DNA of 64,000 bases from contig NZ_LMQO01000001.1 in assembly GCF_001425385.1 (NCBI RefSeq), positions 779,581-843,580 on the forward strand, in the 5' to 3' direction. Shown one piece after another: positions 53,120-62,963 of the stretch. This stretch comes from Sphingomonas sp. Leaf407. Lineage in GTDB: Bacteria > Pseudomonadota > Alphaproteobacteria > Sphingomonadales > Sphingomonadaceae. Position numbers and translations under genes: made by a program. Position 1 is the stretch's first letter; each line of letters begins with the position of its first letter. The notes under the pieces were generated by a model. It saw nothing but the letters and a program-made list of their open reading frames with translations. It did not search any database and was not told the origin of the DNA.

Positions 53120-54223
53120 ATGCGTTTCTCGGTGTTCCTCAATGCACGTTCGATGGCGCCGGAGCAGGACCGCGCGCTGATCCATGGGCTGACCGGCCAT
53201 GCCGCTCGCGCCGCCGCGCTCGGCTTCGACGGGCTCTTCCTGCCCGATCATCACTTCAACGGCTACATGCCGATCGCCAGCGACAGCTATATGTTCGCGG
53301 CCTATCTGGCGGCGAAGCATCCGCACATGCATTTCGGCTTTTCGGTCACGTCGGTGCCGCTGCATCACCCGGTCCGGTTCGTCGAGCGGATCAACATTCT
53401 CGACCAGTTGACCGACGGCAAGCTGCTCGTCGGCGTCGGATCGGGCACCACCCCTGAGGAAATGATCGGCTTCGGCGTCGATTACCGCGATGCCGGGCAG
53501 ATTTCGGAACGCAACCTCGCGCTCGCCGAACAGCTCTGGGCCAAGACGGTTGACGATCCGGCGGTCGAGATCGACAACGGCCCGCACCAGGGCCGCGTCC
53601 TCCAACGCATCGCGCCCGCCGCCTATAGCGAGGGGCATGCGCGGCTGATGCCGGTCGCCATGAAGGAATCGAGCGCGCGCCGCGCCGCGGAAAATGCGTG
53701 GCCCGCGTTCATCCCCGCCTTCACCCCGCCGCAGATCGGCGGGACCGAACCGATGAAGCACGTCGCCAAATTCTTCGGCATCTATCGCGCGATGCTGGAG
53801 GAAGCGGGGCACAGCGCGGAAAAGATCGCGCGCGCGCTCGACTGGACGACGCACACCTATCAACTGGTCCATGTCGCCGACAGCGACGAACAGGCCCGCG
53901 ACGAGATGATGACGATCCTGCGCGCCTATCAGGACGCGATCGAGCGCGAGGCGGCGTTCAACGCCCGGGCGGAATCGAACGATGCCAATAAGAAGACCGA
54001 CCGCACGCCCAACGCGCTGACCGACGACTGGATCGGGACATGGTGCCTGTACGGATCGCCCGAGACGGTGGTCGAGCATCTCAGGCCCTATGCCGACCTC
54101 GGCATCGGCAACATCCTGTGCGGCACCACCACCGGCCCGCTGACCGACGAGCGGCTGCGGCTGGGCGACCAGACGCTGCGGCTGTTGTCGGAGAAGGTCA
54201 TGCCCGCGTTCCGGAAGGGTTGA
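53120..54223 (+). CDS. Luciferase-like (LLM) flavin-dependent monooxygenase
   Basis: A 367-residue TIM-barrel enzyme of the bacterial luciferase family (MRFSVFLNARSM, GFDGLFLPDHHFNGY, GKLLVGVGSGTTPEEM). It uses reduced FMN and O2 to oxygenate a substrate, here presumably the aromatic aglycone or a ring ketone. The next gene encodes an FMN reductase three bases later, the usual partner in two-component systems. Regulation by the operator 93 bases or so upstream is likely. Substrate and reaction (hydroxylation or Baeyer-Villiger) cannot be read from the sequence. Confidence 0.87.
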   Translation: MRFSVFLNARSMAPEQDRALIHGLTGHAARAAALGFDGLFLPDHHFNGYMPIASDSYMFAAYLAAKHPHMHFGFSVTSVPLHHPVRFVERINILDQLTDGKLLVGVGSGTTPEEMIGFGVDYRDAGQISERNLALAEQLWAKTVDDPAVEIDNGPHQGRVLQRIAPAAYSEGHARLMPVAMKESSARRAAENAWPAFIPAFTPPQIGGTEPMKHVAKFFGIYRAMLEEAGHSAEKIARALDWTTHTYQLVHVADSDEQARDEMMTILRAYQDAIEREAAFNARAESNDANKKTDRTPNALTDDWIGTWCLYGSPETVVEHLRPYADLGIGNILCGTTTGPLTDERLRLGDQTLRLLSEKVMPAFRKG

Positions 54224-54226
54224 GCG

Positions 54227-54793
54227 ATGGCCCGCCACATCATCGGGATCGGCGGCACGTTCCGCCCCCGCTCCTCCAGCGAGATGCTGGTGCGCGCGGT
54301 GCTGGGCGACTGCGCGGCGCTGGGGGCGCGGACGACCATGTTCGACGGTCCGGCGCTCGCCGCCCTGCCGCACTTCAACCCCGAACGCCCCGAGCGGACG
54401 GCGGAGCAGGCGGCGTTCGTCGCCGCGCTGCGCGATGCCGACGCGCTGGTGATCGGCACGCCCGGCTATCACGGCGGGGTGTCGGGGGTGGTCAAGAACG
54501 CGATCGATCTGCTGGAGGATCTGCGCGGTGACGAGCGGGTGTATTTCGACGGGATGCCGGTCGGACTGATCGTGTCGGCGGCGGGATGGCAGGCGGGCGG
54601 CGTCACGCTCGCCGCGCTGCGCGGCATCGTCCACGCGATGCGCGGCTGGCCGACGCCGGCGGGCATCGCGATCAATTCGATCGCCCAGAAACCGTTCGGC
54701 GGCGACGGTGCGATCGTGGATCCAAGCATCGCCGGACAGATTGCGACGATGGCGCGACAGATCATGGCGTTCCGGCTGGAGCCGGTCGCATGA
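54227..54793 (+). CDS. NAD(P)H-dependent FMN reductase
   Basis: A 188-residue flavodoxin-fold reductase with GIGGTFRPRSSSE as phosphate-binding loop and GTPGYHGGVSGVVKNAIDLL in the FMN site (quoted by its key part). It would supply FMNH2 to the monooxygenase encoded just upstream. Its stop overlaps the GH3 start by four bases, placing a flavin system and a glycosidase in one operon. Confidence 0.88.
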   Translation: MARHIIGIGGTFRPRSSSEMLVRAVLGDCAALGARTTMFDGPALAALPHFNPERPERTAEQAAFVAALRDADALVIGTPGYHGGVSGVVKNAIDLLEDLRGDERVYFDGMPVGLIVSAAGWQAGGVTLAALRGIVHAMRGWPTPAGIAINSIAQKPFGGDGAIVDPSIAGQIATMARQIMAFRLEPVA

Positions 54794-57138
54794 GCGACCT
54801 GACGCTGACCGAGGCGGCGAGCCTCACCGCCGGGGCGACGATGTGGCGCACGGTCGCGATCCCGCATGCTGGCGTCCCCTCGCTGCACCTGAGCGACGGG
54901 CCGATGGGCATCGCCAGCGGCCGGGTCGATGAACGCGACGTCGCGCGGCTGTCGCCCTGCGCCACGGCGCTGGGTGCCAGCTTCGACCCCGTGCTGATCG
55001 AACGAATGGGTGCGCTGGTGGGTGGCGAGGCGGTGCGCTGCGGCGTCGACATGGTGCTGGCCCCCAACGTCAACCTGGCGCGCAGCCCGCTCGCCGGGCG
55101 GGCGTTCGAATATTATTCGGAAGATCCGCTGCTCACCGGCATCGCCGGGGCGGCATGGACGTGCGGATTGCAGTCGACCGGCACCGGCGCGTGCGTCAAG
55201 CATCTGGTGTGCAACGACAGCGAAACCGACCGCGACCGGATGAACGCGGTCGTCGACGAACGGACGCTGCGCGAAATCTACCTGCTGCCGTTCGAACTGT
55301 GCGCAGCAGCAGGCGCGGGGGCGATGCTGACCGCCTATAACCGGGTCAACGGGACATGGTGCGCCGAACACGCTCATGTCTCGACGATCGTGAAGCAGGA
55401 ATGGGGGTTCGATGGCCCATTCATCAGCGACTGGTTCGGCACCCATTCGACGGCGGGCAGCCTGAACGGCGGGCTCGACCTTGAAATGCCGGGGCCGGCG
55501 CGGTTCGTCGGTGCCCATGCGGTCGGCGCGGTCGAGCGGGGCGAGGTTCCCGGCGACCGCGTCGCCGCTGCGGCCGCGCGCGTCACCCGCGCCGCGCGCC
55601 GCTGGTCGGGTGCCAAGACCCCGCGGACCGAGGACGCCGACGCGCTGCTGGTCGAGGCGGCGGCGGCGGGCATGGTGCTGTTGCGCAACGATGGCGACCT
55701 GCTGCCGCTGGTCCCCGGTCGCCACGCCCGTATCGCGGTGATCGGCCCCAATGCCGCCTCTCCCTGCTATCAGGGCGGCACCTTCGCCAAGATCGCGCTG
55801 TCACCCGACGCGATCCGCCCGATCGAGGCGATCGTCGCCCGCTATGGCGACCGGGCGGACATCGTCTACGAACCCGGCGTCGATCCGCAGCCGCGCCTGC
55901 CGTCGATGCCGGTCGCGCCGGTCCGGGGCAACGGGCGCGGCATGACCGTCGATTATTTCGCCAATAGCGACCTGACCGGCACACCGGTCTTCAGCGAGGT
56001 GCGCGATACCAACTCGCTGGTCTGGTTCGTGGGCGTCCATGACGAAGGGGTGTTCGATCGCCCCGCCGCCGTGCGCGCCAGCGGCTGGTTCACCGCCGAC
56101 GCCGATGGCGCCCACCGCTTCTACGTCGGGGCGACCGGCGCGGTACGGTTGCGGATCGATGGCAAGGAGGTTTTCGACCGGACCGAGCGGATGGCCGCGT
56201 CGGACGTCATGGGATCGCTGAAACGCGGCGATGCCGACAGTGTCGAGGTCGCGCTGACCACCGGGCAGCGGGTGCTGGTCGAGGTCGAGTTCCGCTACGA
56301 CGGCGCGCGCGTTCACGGGCTGTGGTACGGGGTGCGCGGTCCCGACAGCGCGGCGGCGATGCTTGCCCGCGCGGTCGATACCGCGCGCTCGGCCGACGCG
56401 GTCGTGCTGATGGTCGGCGAAACCTCCGATTCCAGCGTCGAGAGCAAGGACCGCGCCGACACCGCGCTCGTCGCCGAACAGGTCGCGCTGATCGACGCGG
56501 TCTGCGCTGCCAACCCGAATGTCGCGATCATCGCCAACATCGGACATGCCTTCGACGCCCGCTGGGGCGAACAGGCGGCGGCGCTGGTGTCGGCATGGTA
56601 TCCGGGCGAAGGGTTCGGCCCGGCGCTGGCGGGGGTGCTGGCGGGCGATGTCGAGCCGGGCGGGCGGCTGCCGCTGACGCTGGCGCGCGACGAGCGCGAC
56701 TATCCCGCGCTCGCGCTGCAACCCGATGTCGCGGGCGACCTGGCCTATGACGACGGGGTGTTGGTCGGCTATCGCGGATTCGCCGCGCGCGGTATCGCGC
56801 CGCTGCATGCCTTCGGATCGGGGCGGGGCTATACCCGGTTCGACTGGGTCGATGCCACGGTCGAGGGCGATAGCGTGCTGGTGACGATCCGCAACGCCGG
56901 CGACCGCACGGGCAGCGAGGTCGTGCAACTCTATCGCCATGCCCCCGAATTCGCGCTGGTCGGCTTCACCAAGGCGACGCTCGCCCCCGGGGAGACGGCG
57001 GTGGTGCGGGTGACGCCCGAACCACGGCTGCTGCGCGTCTGGCAGGGCGGGGAATGGGGCAGCATCGGCGACAGCCTGCGCCTGTCGGCGGGGTCGGCCA
57101 GCGACCGTTTGATCTTCGAGGTGGAGGCAAGGGCATGA
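54790..57138 (+). CDS. GH3 beta-glucosidase with PA14 domain, no signal peptide
   Basis: A 782-residue family 3 glycosidase. Order: TIM barrel with nucleophile D214 (FISDWFG) and KHLVCNDSE substrate loop, alpha/beta sandwich with an inserted PA14 domain (about residues 380-510, DYFANSDLTG ... FTADADGAHRFYV), and a C-terminal fibronectin-III domain. PA14-bearing GH3 enzymes often act on aryl or plant oligo-glycosides. No signal is visible, so it acts in the cytoplasm. The start at 54790 overlaps the reductase stop. It offers a direct hydrolytic route for O-beta-glucosides beside the 3-keto route. Confidence 0.9.
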   Translation: MSDLTLTEAASLTAGATMWRTVAIPHAGVPSLHLSDGPMGIASGRVDERDVARLSPCATALGASFDPVLIERMGALVGGEAVRCGVDMVLAPNVNLARSPLAGRAFEYYSEDPLLTGIAGAAWTCGLQSTGTGACVKHLVCNDSETDRDRMNAVVDERTLREIYLLPFELCAAAGAGAMLTAYNRVNGTWCAEHAHVSTIVKQEWGFDGPFISDWFGTHSTAGSLNGGLDLEMPGPARFVGAHAVGAVERGEVPGDRVAAAAARVTRAARRWSGAKTPRTEDADALLVEAAAAGMVLLRNDGDLLPLVPGRHARIAVIGPNAASPCYQGGTFAKIALSPDAIRPIEAIVARYGDRADIVYEPGVDPQPRLPSMPVAPVRGNGRGMTVDYFANSDLTGTPVFSEVRDTNSLVWFVGVHDEGVFDRPAAVRASGWFTADADGAHRFYVGATGAVRLRIDGKEVFDRTERMAASDVMGSLKRGDADSVEVALTTGQRVLVEVEFRYDGARVHGLWYGVRGPDSAAAMLARAVDTARSADAVVLMVGETSDSSVESKDRADTALVAEQVALIDAVCAANPNVAIIANIGHAFDARWGEQAAALVSAWYPGEGFGPALAGVLAGDVEPGGRLPLTLARDERDYPALALQPDVAGDLAYDDGVLVGYRGFAARGIAPLHAFGSGRGYTRFDWVDATVEGDSVLVTIRNAGDRTGSEVVQLYRHAPEFALVGFTKATLAPGETAVVRVTPEPRLLRVWQGGEWGSIGDSLRLSAGSASDRLIFEVEARA

Positions 57139-57587
57139 ATCGGATGATCGTAGCGGGATTGGCCGGGGTGGCGGTGATGACGACCGCCGTCGCCGCCCGG
57201 CCCACGGCGTCGGAAACGGAACGCAACCGGGCGATCGTTACCGCCTTTGCCGAGCAATTCTATGCCAGGCGTGACGTGAAGGGCGCGTTCGATCGATTCG
57301 TGGCGCCCGATTATATCCAGCATAATCCCGGCATCGCCGACGGACGCGACGCCGCCGTCGCCGCGCTGGCCGACAAGTTCGCCACGCCCGGCGCGCGCTT
57401 CGACGTGAAGCGCATTCTGGTCGACGGCGATCTGGCGATGATCCACCTGCATGGGCGGACCGATCCGGCCAGCAGGGGCGGGGCGGTCGCCGATATTTAC
57501 CGGTTGAAGGACGGCAGGATCGTCGAACATTGGGACGTGATCCAGCCGATCCCGGCGACGGCGCGCAATCCGCACCCGATGTTCTGA
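57135..57587 (+). CDS. SnoaL-like (NTF2 fold) secreted protein
   Basis: A 150-residue protein with a signal peptide (MNRMIVAGLAGVAVMTTAVAA) and a SnoaL-like domain (FYARRDVKGAFDRFVAPDYIQHNPGIADG in part; ending KDGRIVEHWDVIQPIP). The fold is shared by polyketide cyclases, isomerases and binding proteins; periplasmic members of this type are mostly unassigned. Its start overlaps the GH3 stop by four bases, so it closes the monooxygenase unit. Confidence 0.83.
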   Translation: MNRMIVAGLAGVAVMTTAVAARPTASETERNRAIVTAFAEQFYARRDVKGAFDRFVAPDYIQHNPGIADGRDAAVAALADKFATPGARFDVKRILVDGDLAMIHLHGRTDPASRGGAVADIYRLKDGRIVEHWDVIQPIPATARNPHPMF

Positions 57588-57642
57588 CCCGCCGGTGAAA
57601 TAAGTGGTCGCCGCTGCGCAAGACCGCTTGACTTACCTGTCA

Positions 57643-57662
57643 AATAGAATAGCAATTCTAGT
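57643..57662. promoter_or_regulatory. TetR-type operator 4 (receptor/ring-cleavage unit)
   Basis: AATAGAATAGCAATTCTAGT keeps the AGAAY-N4-RTTCT core and the AGCA spacer of operator 3 but deviates at the outer bases. It lies 49 bases before the TonB receptor start. A TTGACT box (57628-57633) is just upstream. Confidence 0.7.
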
Positions 57663-57710
57663 TCTAAACGAGGGGCGAATACGCCCCCGCTATCATGGAG
57701 AGGGGATCGC

Positions 57711-60029
57711 ATGACGACGTTCCGCCGCATCGCCGCCACGGCGCTTGCCACTACCGCCAGCTGGGTCACAGTCCCGGCACTGGCACAGACCGCCGAACCG
57801 GTCGGGGCCACCCCGCCGACCAGCGCCAACGACACCACCACCGGCCAGCAGAACGACGATCAACTGGGCGACATCATCGTCACCGCGACCAAGATGGTGA
57901 CCCGGTTGCAGGAAACGCCGATCGCGATCCGCGTGGTCAGCGGCGCGGATCTGACCAAGGCGGCGGTTACCGACGTCAGCGGGCTCCAGCGGCTCGCCCC
58001 CGATCTCGGCATCACCCCCGACTCGGTATTCACCAAGATCGCGATCCGCGGCGTGTCGAGCCAGGACATTTCGGAAAGCGCCGATCCGGCGCTGACCGTG
58101 TCGATCGATGGCGAATATGTGAACCGCCCGGTCGCGCTCAACGCCAACTTCTTCGATCTCGAACGGATCGAGGTGTTGCGCGGGCCGCAGGGCACGTTGT
58201 TCGGCCGCAATTCGACCGCCGGTGCGCTCAACATCGTCGCGGCCAAGCCGGTGCTCGGCAGTTTTGAAGGCTCGGCGACCGCTGGCTACGGCAATTACAA
58301 CGCGATCTATGCGACCGGCGCGGTCAACGTGCCGCTGGGGCAGGATGTCGCGATCCGCATCGCCGGGCTGCACAACGAACATGACGGCTATGTCGACAAT
58401 GGCGCGCTGGCGGGCCGGGGCGACGATGCCAACGTCGACGCGGTGCGCGGCAGCATCCTGTTCGCACCGGGCGCGCTCGAAGTGTATCTGGCGGGCGAAT
58501 ATGTCGACGTGAACCAGACCGGCCCGGTGCAATACGGGTTGCTGGTCAACAACGCGACGCCGGGGCTGACCGAATTGCCGGCATCGGTCGCGTCGCCCGT
58601 GACCTATCCGACGCTGGCACAGCGCGTGGTGCCGGGGTTCGTCGACCTGCCGGCGGGGTTCGATCCCGCCAGCTTCCCGATCGGTCGGCGCGGCAACTTC
58701 AAGAGCCAGCAATATGCGGTGCGCGGCCGGGTCGCCTATGATTTCGGCGGCGCGACGCTCAGCTACATCGGTGGCTATCGCCACGTCGACAACCAGGTCA
58801 TCCTGCCGCAGAACGGGTTCCTGCCCGAACAGTTCACCTTCTACAACGACCGCTACGACACCCGTACCCACAGCCACGAAGTACGGCTGAACGGCGGCGC
58901 ACAGGGCAGCTTCGTCTGGCAGGTCGGCGGGTTCTATTTCCATGAGAACCAGATCATCGCGCGCGGCCTGTATCTGCCGCTGGCCAGTGCCTTCGCCAAC
59001 TTCTTCTACCGCCCCTATGTGAAGTCGGAATCCAAGTCGGCGTTCGCGCAGGCGACCTATTGGGTGGTGCCCGACACGCTCAGCTTCACCGGCGGCGTGC
59101 GCTATACCGACGATCAGAAGGACGCCCAGTACATCAACTACGGCTTCTTCCGCACCCAGAACATGGTCCGTCCGCCCGCCGACGGCAGCGGCGCCGGCTC
59201 GGTCATCCGTTTCCCGACCTATGCCGAGGACAAGGTGACGTGGACCGCGGGCGTCGAATATAAACCGGCGCGCGACAACCTGCTCTATGCCAAGGTCAGC
59301 ACCGGCTTCAAGAGCGGCGGGTTCGATCTGGTCGGCGCGTTCAATGCGGAAAGCCTGACGGCGTATGAGGTCGGGTCGAAGAACCGGTTCCTCAACAACA
59401 CGCTCGAATTCAACGTCTCGGCCTTCTATTATGATTATCAGGACCAGCAGGTGCAGGTCTATATCGATACCACGGTCGGCGCGCGGACGTTCAATGCGGG
59501 CAAGAGCCGGGTGTGGGGGATCGAGACCGATACCACGATCAAGCTGTCGCCCAACGACCGGATCGGCCTGATCGTCAACTATATCGATGCCCGGTTGCAG
59601 AATTTCGCGGGCATCCCGGCACCGACGCTGGCCAACCCGCCCGCCAACGTACCGCGCCTGACCCTCGATCTTGCGGGCAATGCCCCGCCGCAGGCCCCGA
59701 AGTGGACGATCGGCATCAACTACAACAAGTCGATCGACCTCGGCAGCGGCTATGAACTGGTCGCCAACGGGTTCAGCCGGTTCAAGTCGGAATATTACCT
59801 CACCGCGTTCAACTATCGCGGCGACCGGGTGCAGGCGTTCACGACCACCGACCTCAGCCTCGAACTGAAGCTGCCCGGCGATACGCTGAGCCTCCAGGGC
59901 TATGTCCGCAACGTCGAGAACAATCGCGTCAAGACCTATGCCGGCTTCACCGGCGGCGGGATCAACATCTACAACTGGAACTTCGGCCAGCCGCGCACCT
60001 ACGGCGTGCAGGGCACGTTCCGGTTCTGA
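57711..60029 (+). CDS. TonB-dependent receptor of the glycoside cluster
   Basis: A 772-residue outer-membrane receptor. A signal peptide ends near PALAQT, a TonB box (DIIVTATK) follows, then a plug (LQRLAPDLGITPDS, RIEVLRGPQGTLFGRNSTAGALNI in part) and a barrel ending in GTFRF. The size and plug wording match the sphingomonad receptors linked with small aromatic or siderophore-like ligands rather than the large sugar type at 32385. In this context it probably takes up the aromatic glycoside. It heads a unit whose later genes open an aromatic ring. Confidence 0.92.
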   Translation: MTTFRRIAATALATTASWVTVPALAQTAEPVGATPPTSANDTTTGQQNDDQLGDIIVTATKMVTRLQETPIAIRVVSGADLTKAAVTDVSGLQRLAPDLGITPDSVFTKIAIRGVSSQDISESADPALTVSIDGEYVNRPVALNANFFDLERIEVLRGPQGTLFGRNSTAGALNIVAAKPVLGSFEGSATAGYGNYNAIYATGAVNVPLGQDVAIRIAGLHNEHDGYVDNGALAGRGDDANVDAVRGSILFAPGALEVYLAGEYVDVNQTGPVQYGLLVNNATPGLTELPASVASPVTYPTLAQRVVPGFVDLPAGFDPASFPIGRRGNFKSQQYAVRGRVAYDFGGATLSYIGGYRHVDNQVILPQNGFLPEQFTFYNDRYDTRTHSHEVRLNGGAQGSFVWQVGGFYFHENQIIARGLYLPLASAFANFFYRPYVKSESKSAFAQATYWVVPDTLSFTGGVRYTDDQKDAQYINYGFFRTQNMVRPPADGSGAGSVIRFPTYAEDKVTWTAGVEYKPARDNLLYAKVSTGFKSGGFDLVGAFNAESLTAYEVGSKNRFLNNTLEFNVSAFYYDYQDQQVQVYIDTTVGARTFNAGKSRVWGIETDTTIKLSPNDRIGLIVNYIDARLQNFAGIPAPTLANPPANVPRLTLDLAGNAPPQAPKWTIGINYNKSIDLGSGYELVANGFSRFKSEYYLTAFNYRGDRVQAFTTTDLSLELKLPGDTLSLQGYVRNVENNRVKTYAGFTGGGINIYNWNFGQPRTYGVQGTFRF

Positions 60030-60100
60030 CCCTCCCCCTCGGGGTCGGCGTACGTCGCCGGCTCCGTTCTTCTCTTTCCTACCCAGCCATGGAGGGCGTG

Positions 60101-61003
60101 ATGGCCCGAGTTACCGAAATCCGCTTCGTCGGCTATGGCGTCGCCGATCTGGCCGCCGAACGCGCCTTTTACCGCGACGACTGGAAACTGGTCGAGGCGG
60201 GCGAGGTGGACGGCATGGTCCATTTCGCCGCCGAGGGGCATGACGAGGCATGCGTCGTCCGGCTGCGGCAGGACGATGCCAACCGCGTCGACGTGATCGC
60301 GCTGGCCGCCGACAGCGATGCCGATGTCGATGCGCTGCACGACAAGGTGGTCGCCGCCGGATGCCGCATCATCTTCGCCCCGCGGGGCCTGACCACCTTC
60401 GGCGGGGGCTATGGCTTCCGCTTCTTCTCGCCCGACGGACTGCCGTTCGAGGTTTCGGCCGGGGTCGAACGGCGCACCCCGCGCCAGTTGACCCGCTGGG
60501 AAGGCATTCCGCAGAAGATCAGCCATATCGTGCTGCATTCGCCCGACCACCGCGCGATGGTGGCGTTCTTCACCGACGTGCTGGGGTTCCGCGTGTCGGA
60601 CTGGCTGGGCGATTTCATGTGCTTCCTGCGCTGCAATACGGCGCATCACCGGCTGGCGATCCTCCCCGGACCGCCGTGCCTCAACCATGTCGCCTATGAC
60701 ATGCTGACGCTCGACGACATGATGGCGGGCATCCGGCGGCTGAAGAAGGCCGGGACCGACATCCGCTGGGGACCGGGGCGGCATACGGCGGGCAACAACA
60801 CCTTCAGCTATTTCACCACGCCCAACGGCTTCGCCGTCGAATATACCTCCGAACTCGAACATGTCGATTTCGAGCAGCATCAGCATCAGGTGCATGTGCC
60901 GGGGCCGGGCACGATGGACCAGTGGGGCATCGGCGTCGGCGGTCCGCAGACCATGCCGCATCCCAAGCCCGACGCGGGCCTGTTCCAGCCGGTGGCGGTG
61001 TAA
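60101..61003 (+). CDS. Type I extradiol ring-cleavage dioxygenase (VOC fold)
   Basis: A 300-residue, two-domain catechol-2,3-dioxygenase-like enzyme. The iron ligands H142 (KISHIVLHS), H196 (CLNHVAYD) and E247 (FAVEYTSE) are in the C-terminal domain, with a likely acid/base His and Tyr nearby. It should split a catechol-type ring next to the diol with O2. The ATG at 60101 follows GGAGG; four residues upstream in frame are not needed. The three hydrolase genes after it suit processing of a meta-cleavage product. Confidence 0.88.
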   Translation: MARVTEIRFVGYGVADLAAERAFYRDDWKLVEAGEVDGMVHFAAEGHDEACVVRLRQDDANRVDVIALAADSDADVDALHDKVVAAGCRIIFAPRGLTTFGGGYGFRFFSPDGLPFEVSAGVERRTPRQLTRWEGIPQKISHIVLHSPDHRAMVAFFTDVLGFRVSDWLGDFMCFLRCNTAHHRLAILPGPPCLNHVAYDMLTLDDMMAGIRRLKKAGTDIRWGPGRHTAGNNTFSYFTTPNGFAVEYTSELEHVDFEQHQHQVHVPGPGTMDQWGIGVGGPQTMPHPKPDAGLFQPVAV

Positions 61004-61008
61004 CGGCG

Positions 61009-62166
61009 ATGGCGCTGTACGAACCGTTTCCCAACTATATCTGGAACCTGTCGGTCGCGATCGCGATGGAGAGCGGCGCGCAGCTCGGTGAGATCATCGA
61101 CATGTGCCAGCCGCTCAGCGACGCGGCGGCAACCGGCGCGGACGCCGGCACGCCGCAGTTCATGGCGGCATGGGCGGCGATGGGGGCCAAGCTGATCGCC
61201 CTCGCCGCCGAGGACGAGGGCAGGGGTCGCGCCTTCTCGGCGTCGAACAAGCTGGAGCGCGCCAGCCTTTACCTGTTCACCGCCGAACGGATGCAGGGCC
61301 ATGGCGCACCGGGCCGCACGGAAACCTATGCCAAGGCGCGCGAGGTGTTCGACCGGTCGACGATGCTGGGTCGGCTGAACCGTGAACGGGTCGAGATTCC
61401 GCTGGCGACCGGCACGATGCCCGCGCTCTATACCCGCGCCCCCGGTGTCGGACCGCATCCGGTGGTGGTGTTCTGCAACGGCCTCGATAGCTGCAAGGAG
61501 CTGCTCTACTGGACGCGGCTGCCGCACGAACTGGCACGGCGGGGCATCTCGACGCTGTGCGTCGACCAGCCCGGCTCGGGTGAGGCGCTGCGGTTGCAGG
61601 ACCTGCCCGTCGATCCGCACAGCGAACACTGGGCGGGCAAGGCGGTCGACTGGCTGGAGGGTCAGGCCGATGTCGATCCCGAGCGCATCGGCATGACCGG
61701 CATTTCGCTGGGCGGTCATTTCGCGCCCCGCGCCGTCGCCTATGAACCGCGCTTCGCCAGCGGCGCGGTGTGGGGAGCGAACCACAACTGGCGCGAGGTG
61801 CAGGACAGGCGCATGGCGCGCGAGGGCGAGAACCCGGTCCCGCACTACTGGAAGCACGTCCACTGGGCGTTCGGCGCGAGCGACCAGGACGACTTCCTTA
61901 GCCGCTCGGACGCGATGAACCTCAACGGCCATATGGACCGCATCCACGTGCCGTTCCTCGTGACGCATGGCGCGAACGACCGCCAGATCGGCGTCGCCTA
62001 TGCCGATGATCTCTATGACCAACTGGTCAATTCGCCGCGCCGCGAGAAGGTGATCTTCACGCCGCGCGAAGGCGGGGTCGAGCATGTCGGGGCGGACAAC
62101 ATGGCCTATGGCCGCGATCTGCTGGCCGACTGGTTCGCCGAGACGCTGGGGGGTGCGACCGCATGA
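61009..62166 (+). CDS. Alpha/beta hydrolase, C-C-bond-hydrolase-like
   Basis: A 385-residue hydrolase with an N-terminal helical cap (to about 130) and a hydrolase core: Ser in GISLGGH, Asp in GANDRQIG and His in VEHVGAD. The layout resembles 2,6-dihydroxypseudooxynicotine hydrolase and FrsA-like proteins, which cleave carbon-carbon bonds next to a carbonyl. After an extradiol dioxygenase this suggests hydrolysis of the ring-fission product. An ester hydrolase is the alternative. The start at 61009 lies five bases after the dioxygenase stop; its stop overlaps the cyclase start. Confidence 0.82.
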   Translation: MALYEPFPNYIWNLSVAIAMESGAQLGEIIDMCQPLSDAAATGADAGTPQFMAAWAAMGAKLIALAAEDEGRGRAFSASNKLERASLYLFTAERMQGHGAPGRTETYAKAREVFDRSTMLGRLNRERVEIPLATGTMPALYTRAPGVGPHPVVVFCNGLDSCKELLYWTRLPHELARRGISTLCVDQPGSGEALRLQDLPVDPHSEHWAGKAVDWLEGQADVDPERIGMTGISLGGHFAPRAVAYEPRFASGAVWGANHNWREVQDRRMAREGENPVPHYWKHVHWAFGASDQDDFLSRSDAMNLNGHMDRIHVPFLVTHGANDRQIGVAYADDLYDQLVNSPRREKVIFTPREGGVEHVGADNMAYGRDLLADWFAETLGGATA

Positions 62167-62963
62167 CCCGACGCATCCTCGACCTGTCGATCGCGATCGA
62201 CCCGGCGGTCGTCACCGACCCGCCGTTCATGCGCCCGACGATTGCCCGCCAGACCCATGCCGAGACGGTGGCCGAGGCGGCGATGTTCTTCCCCGGCATC
62301 ACCGCCGATGCGATGGCGGGCGGGCAGGGGTTCGCCGCATCGGAGACGCTGACGCTCTCGACCCACAACGGCACGCATCTTGATGCGCCATGGCATTATC
62401 ACCCGACGCAGGACGAGGCATTGGGCGGCGGCGGCAAACCGGCGCTGACCATCGACGAGGTGCCGCTCGACTGGTGCCTGCAACCCGGCGTGAAGCTCGA
62501 CTTCCGGCACCTGCCTGACGGCCATGTCGTGACGGCGGCCGAGGTCGAGGCCGAACTGGCGCGGATCGGCCACGACCTGCGCCCGCTCGACATCGTACTG
62601 GTCAACACCGCCGCCGGCGCGGCGCTGGGGCAACCCGATTTTCTGGGGCGCGGCTGCGGCATGGGCTATGAAGCGACCATGTACCTGACGTCGCGCGGGG
62701 TGCGGGTCGCCGGCACCGATGCGTGGAGCTGGGATGCGCCGTTCGGCCACACCGCCGCGCGTGTTGCCGAAACCGGCGACTATTCGCTGGTCTGGGAAGG
62801 GCACAAGGCCGGTCGCGACATCGGTTATTGCCACATGGAAAAGCTGACCAACCTCGACCAGCTACCCGCGACCGGGTTCATCGTGTCGTGCCTGCCGGTC
62901 AAGGTGAAGCGCGGGTCGGCGGGCTGGTGCCGCGCGGTCGCGATCCTCGGGGACGCGGCATGA
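62163..62963 (+). CDS. Cyclase-family hydrolase (kynurenine-formamidase fold)
   Basis: A 266-residue metal-dependent hydrolase. The metal motif HNGTHLDAPWHYHP (residues about 65-80) is the mark of the family, which includes kynurenine formamidase and isatin hydrolase. Here it may hydrolyse a lactone or amide formed in ring cleavage. It overlaps its neighbours on both sides by four bases, so the dose is matched to theirs. Confidence 0.87.
   Translation: MTRRILDLSIAIDPAVVTDPPFMRPTIARQTHAETVAEAAMFFPGITADAMAGGQGFAASETLTLSTHNGTHLDAPWHYHPTQDEALGGGGKPALTIDEVPLDWCLQPGVKLDFRHLPDGHVVTAAEVEAELARIGHDLRPLDIVLVNTAAGAALGQPDFLGRGCGMGYEATMYLTSRGVRVAGTDAWSWDAPFGHTAARVAETGDYSLVWEGHKAGRDIGYCHMEKLTNLDQLPATGFIVSCLPVKVKRGSAGWCRAVAILGDAA

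Noticed and set aside
57628..57650. TTGACT followed by TAGAAT as a promoter before the third TonB receptor
   Set aside because: The spacing is only 11 bases; the TAGAAT belongs to the operator palindrome. The true -10 could not be fixed.
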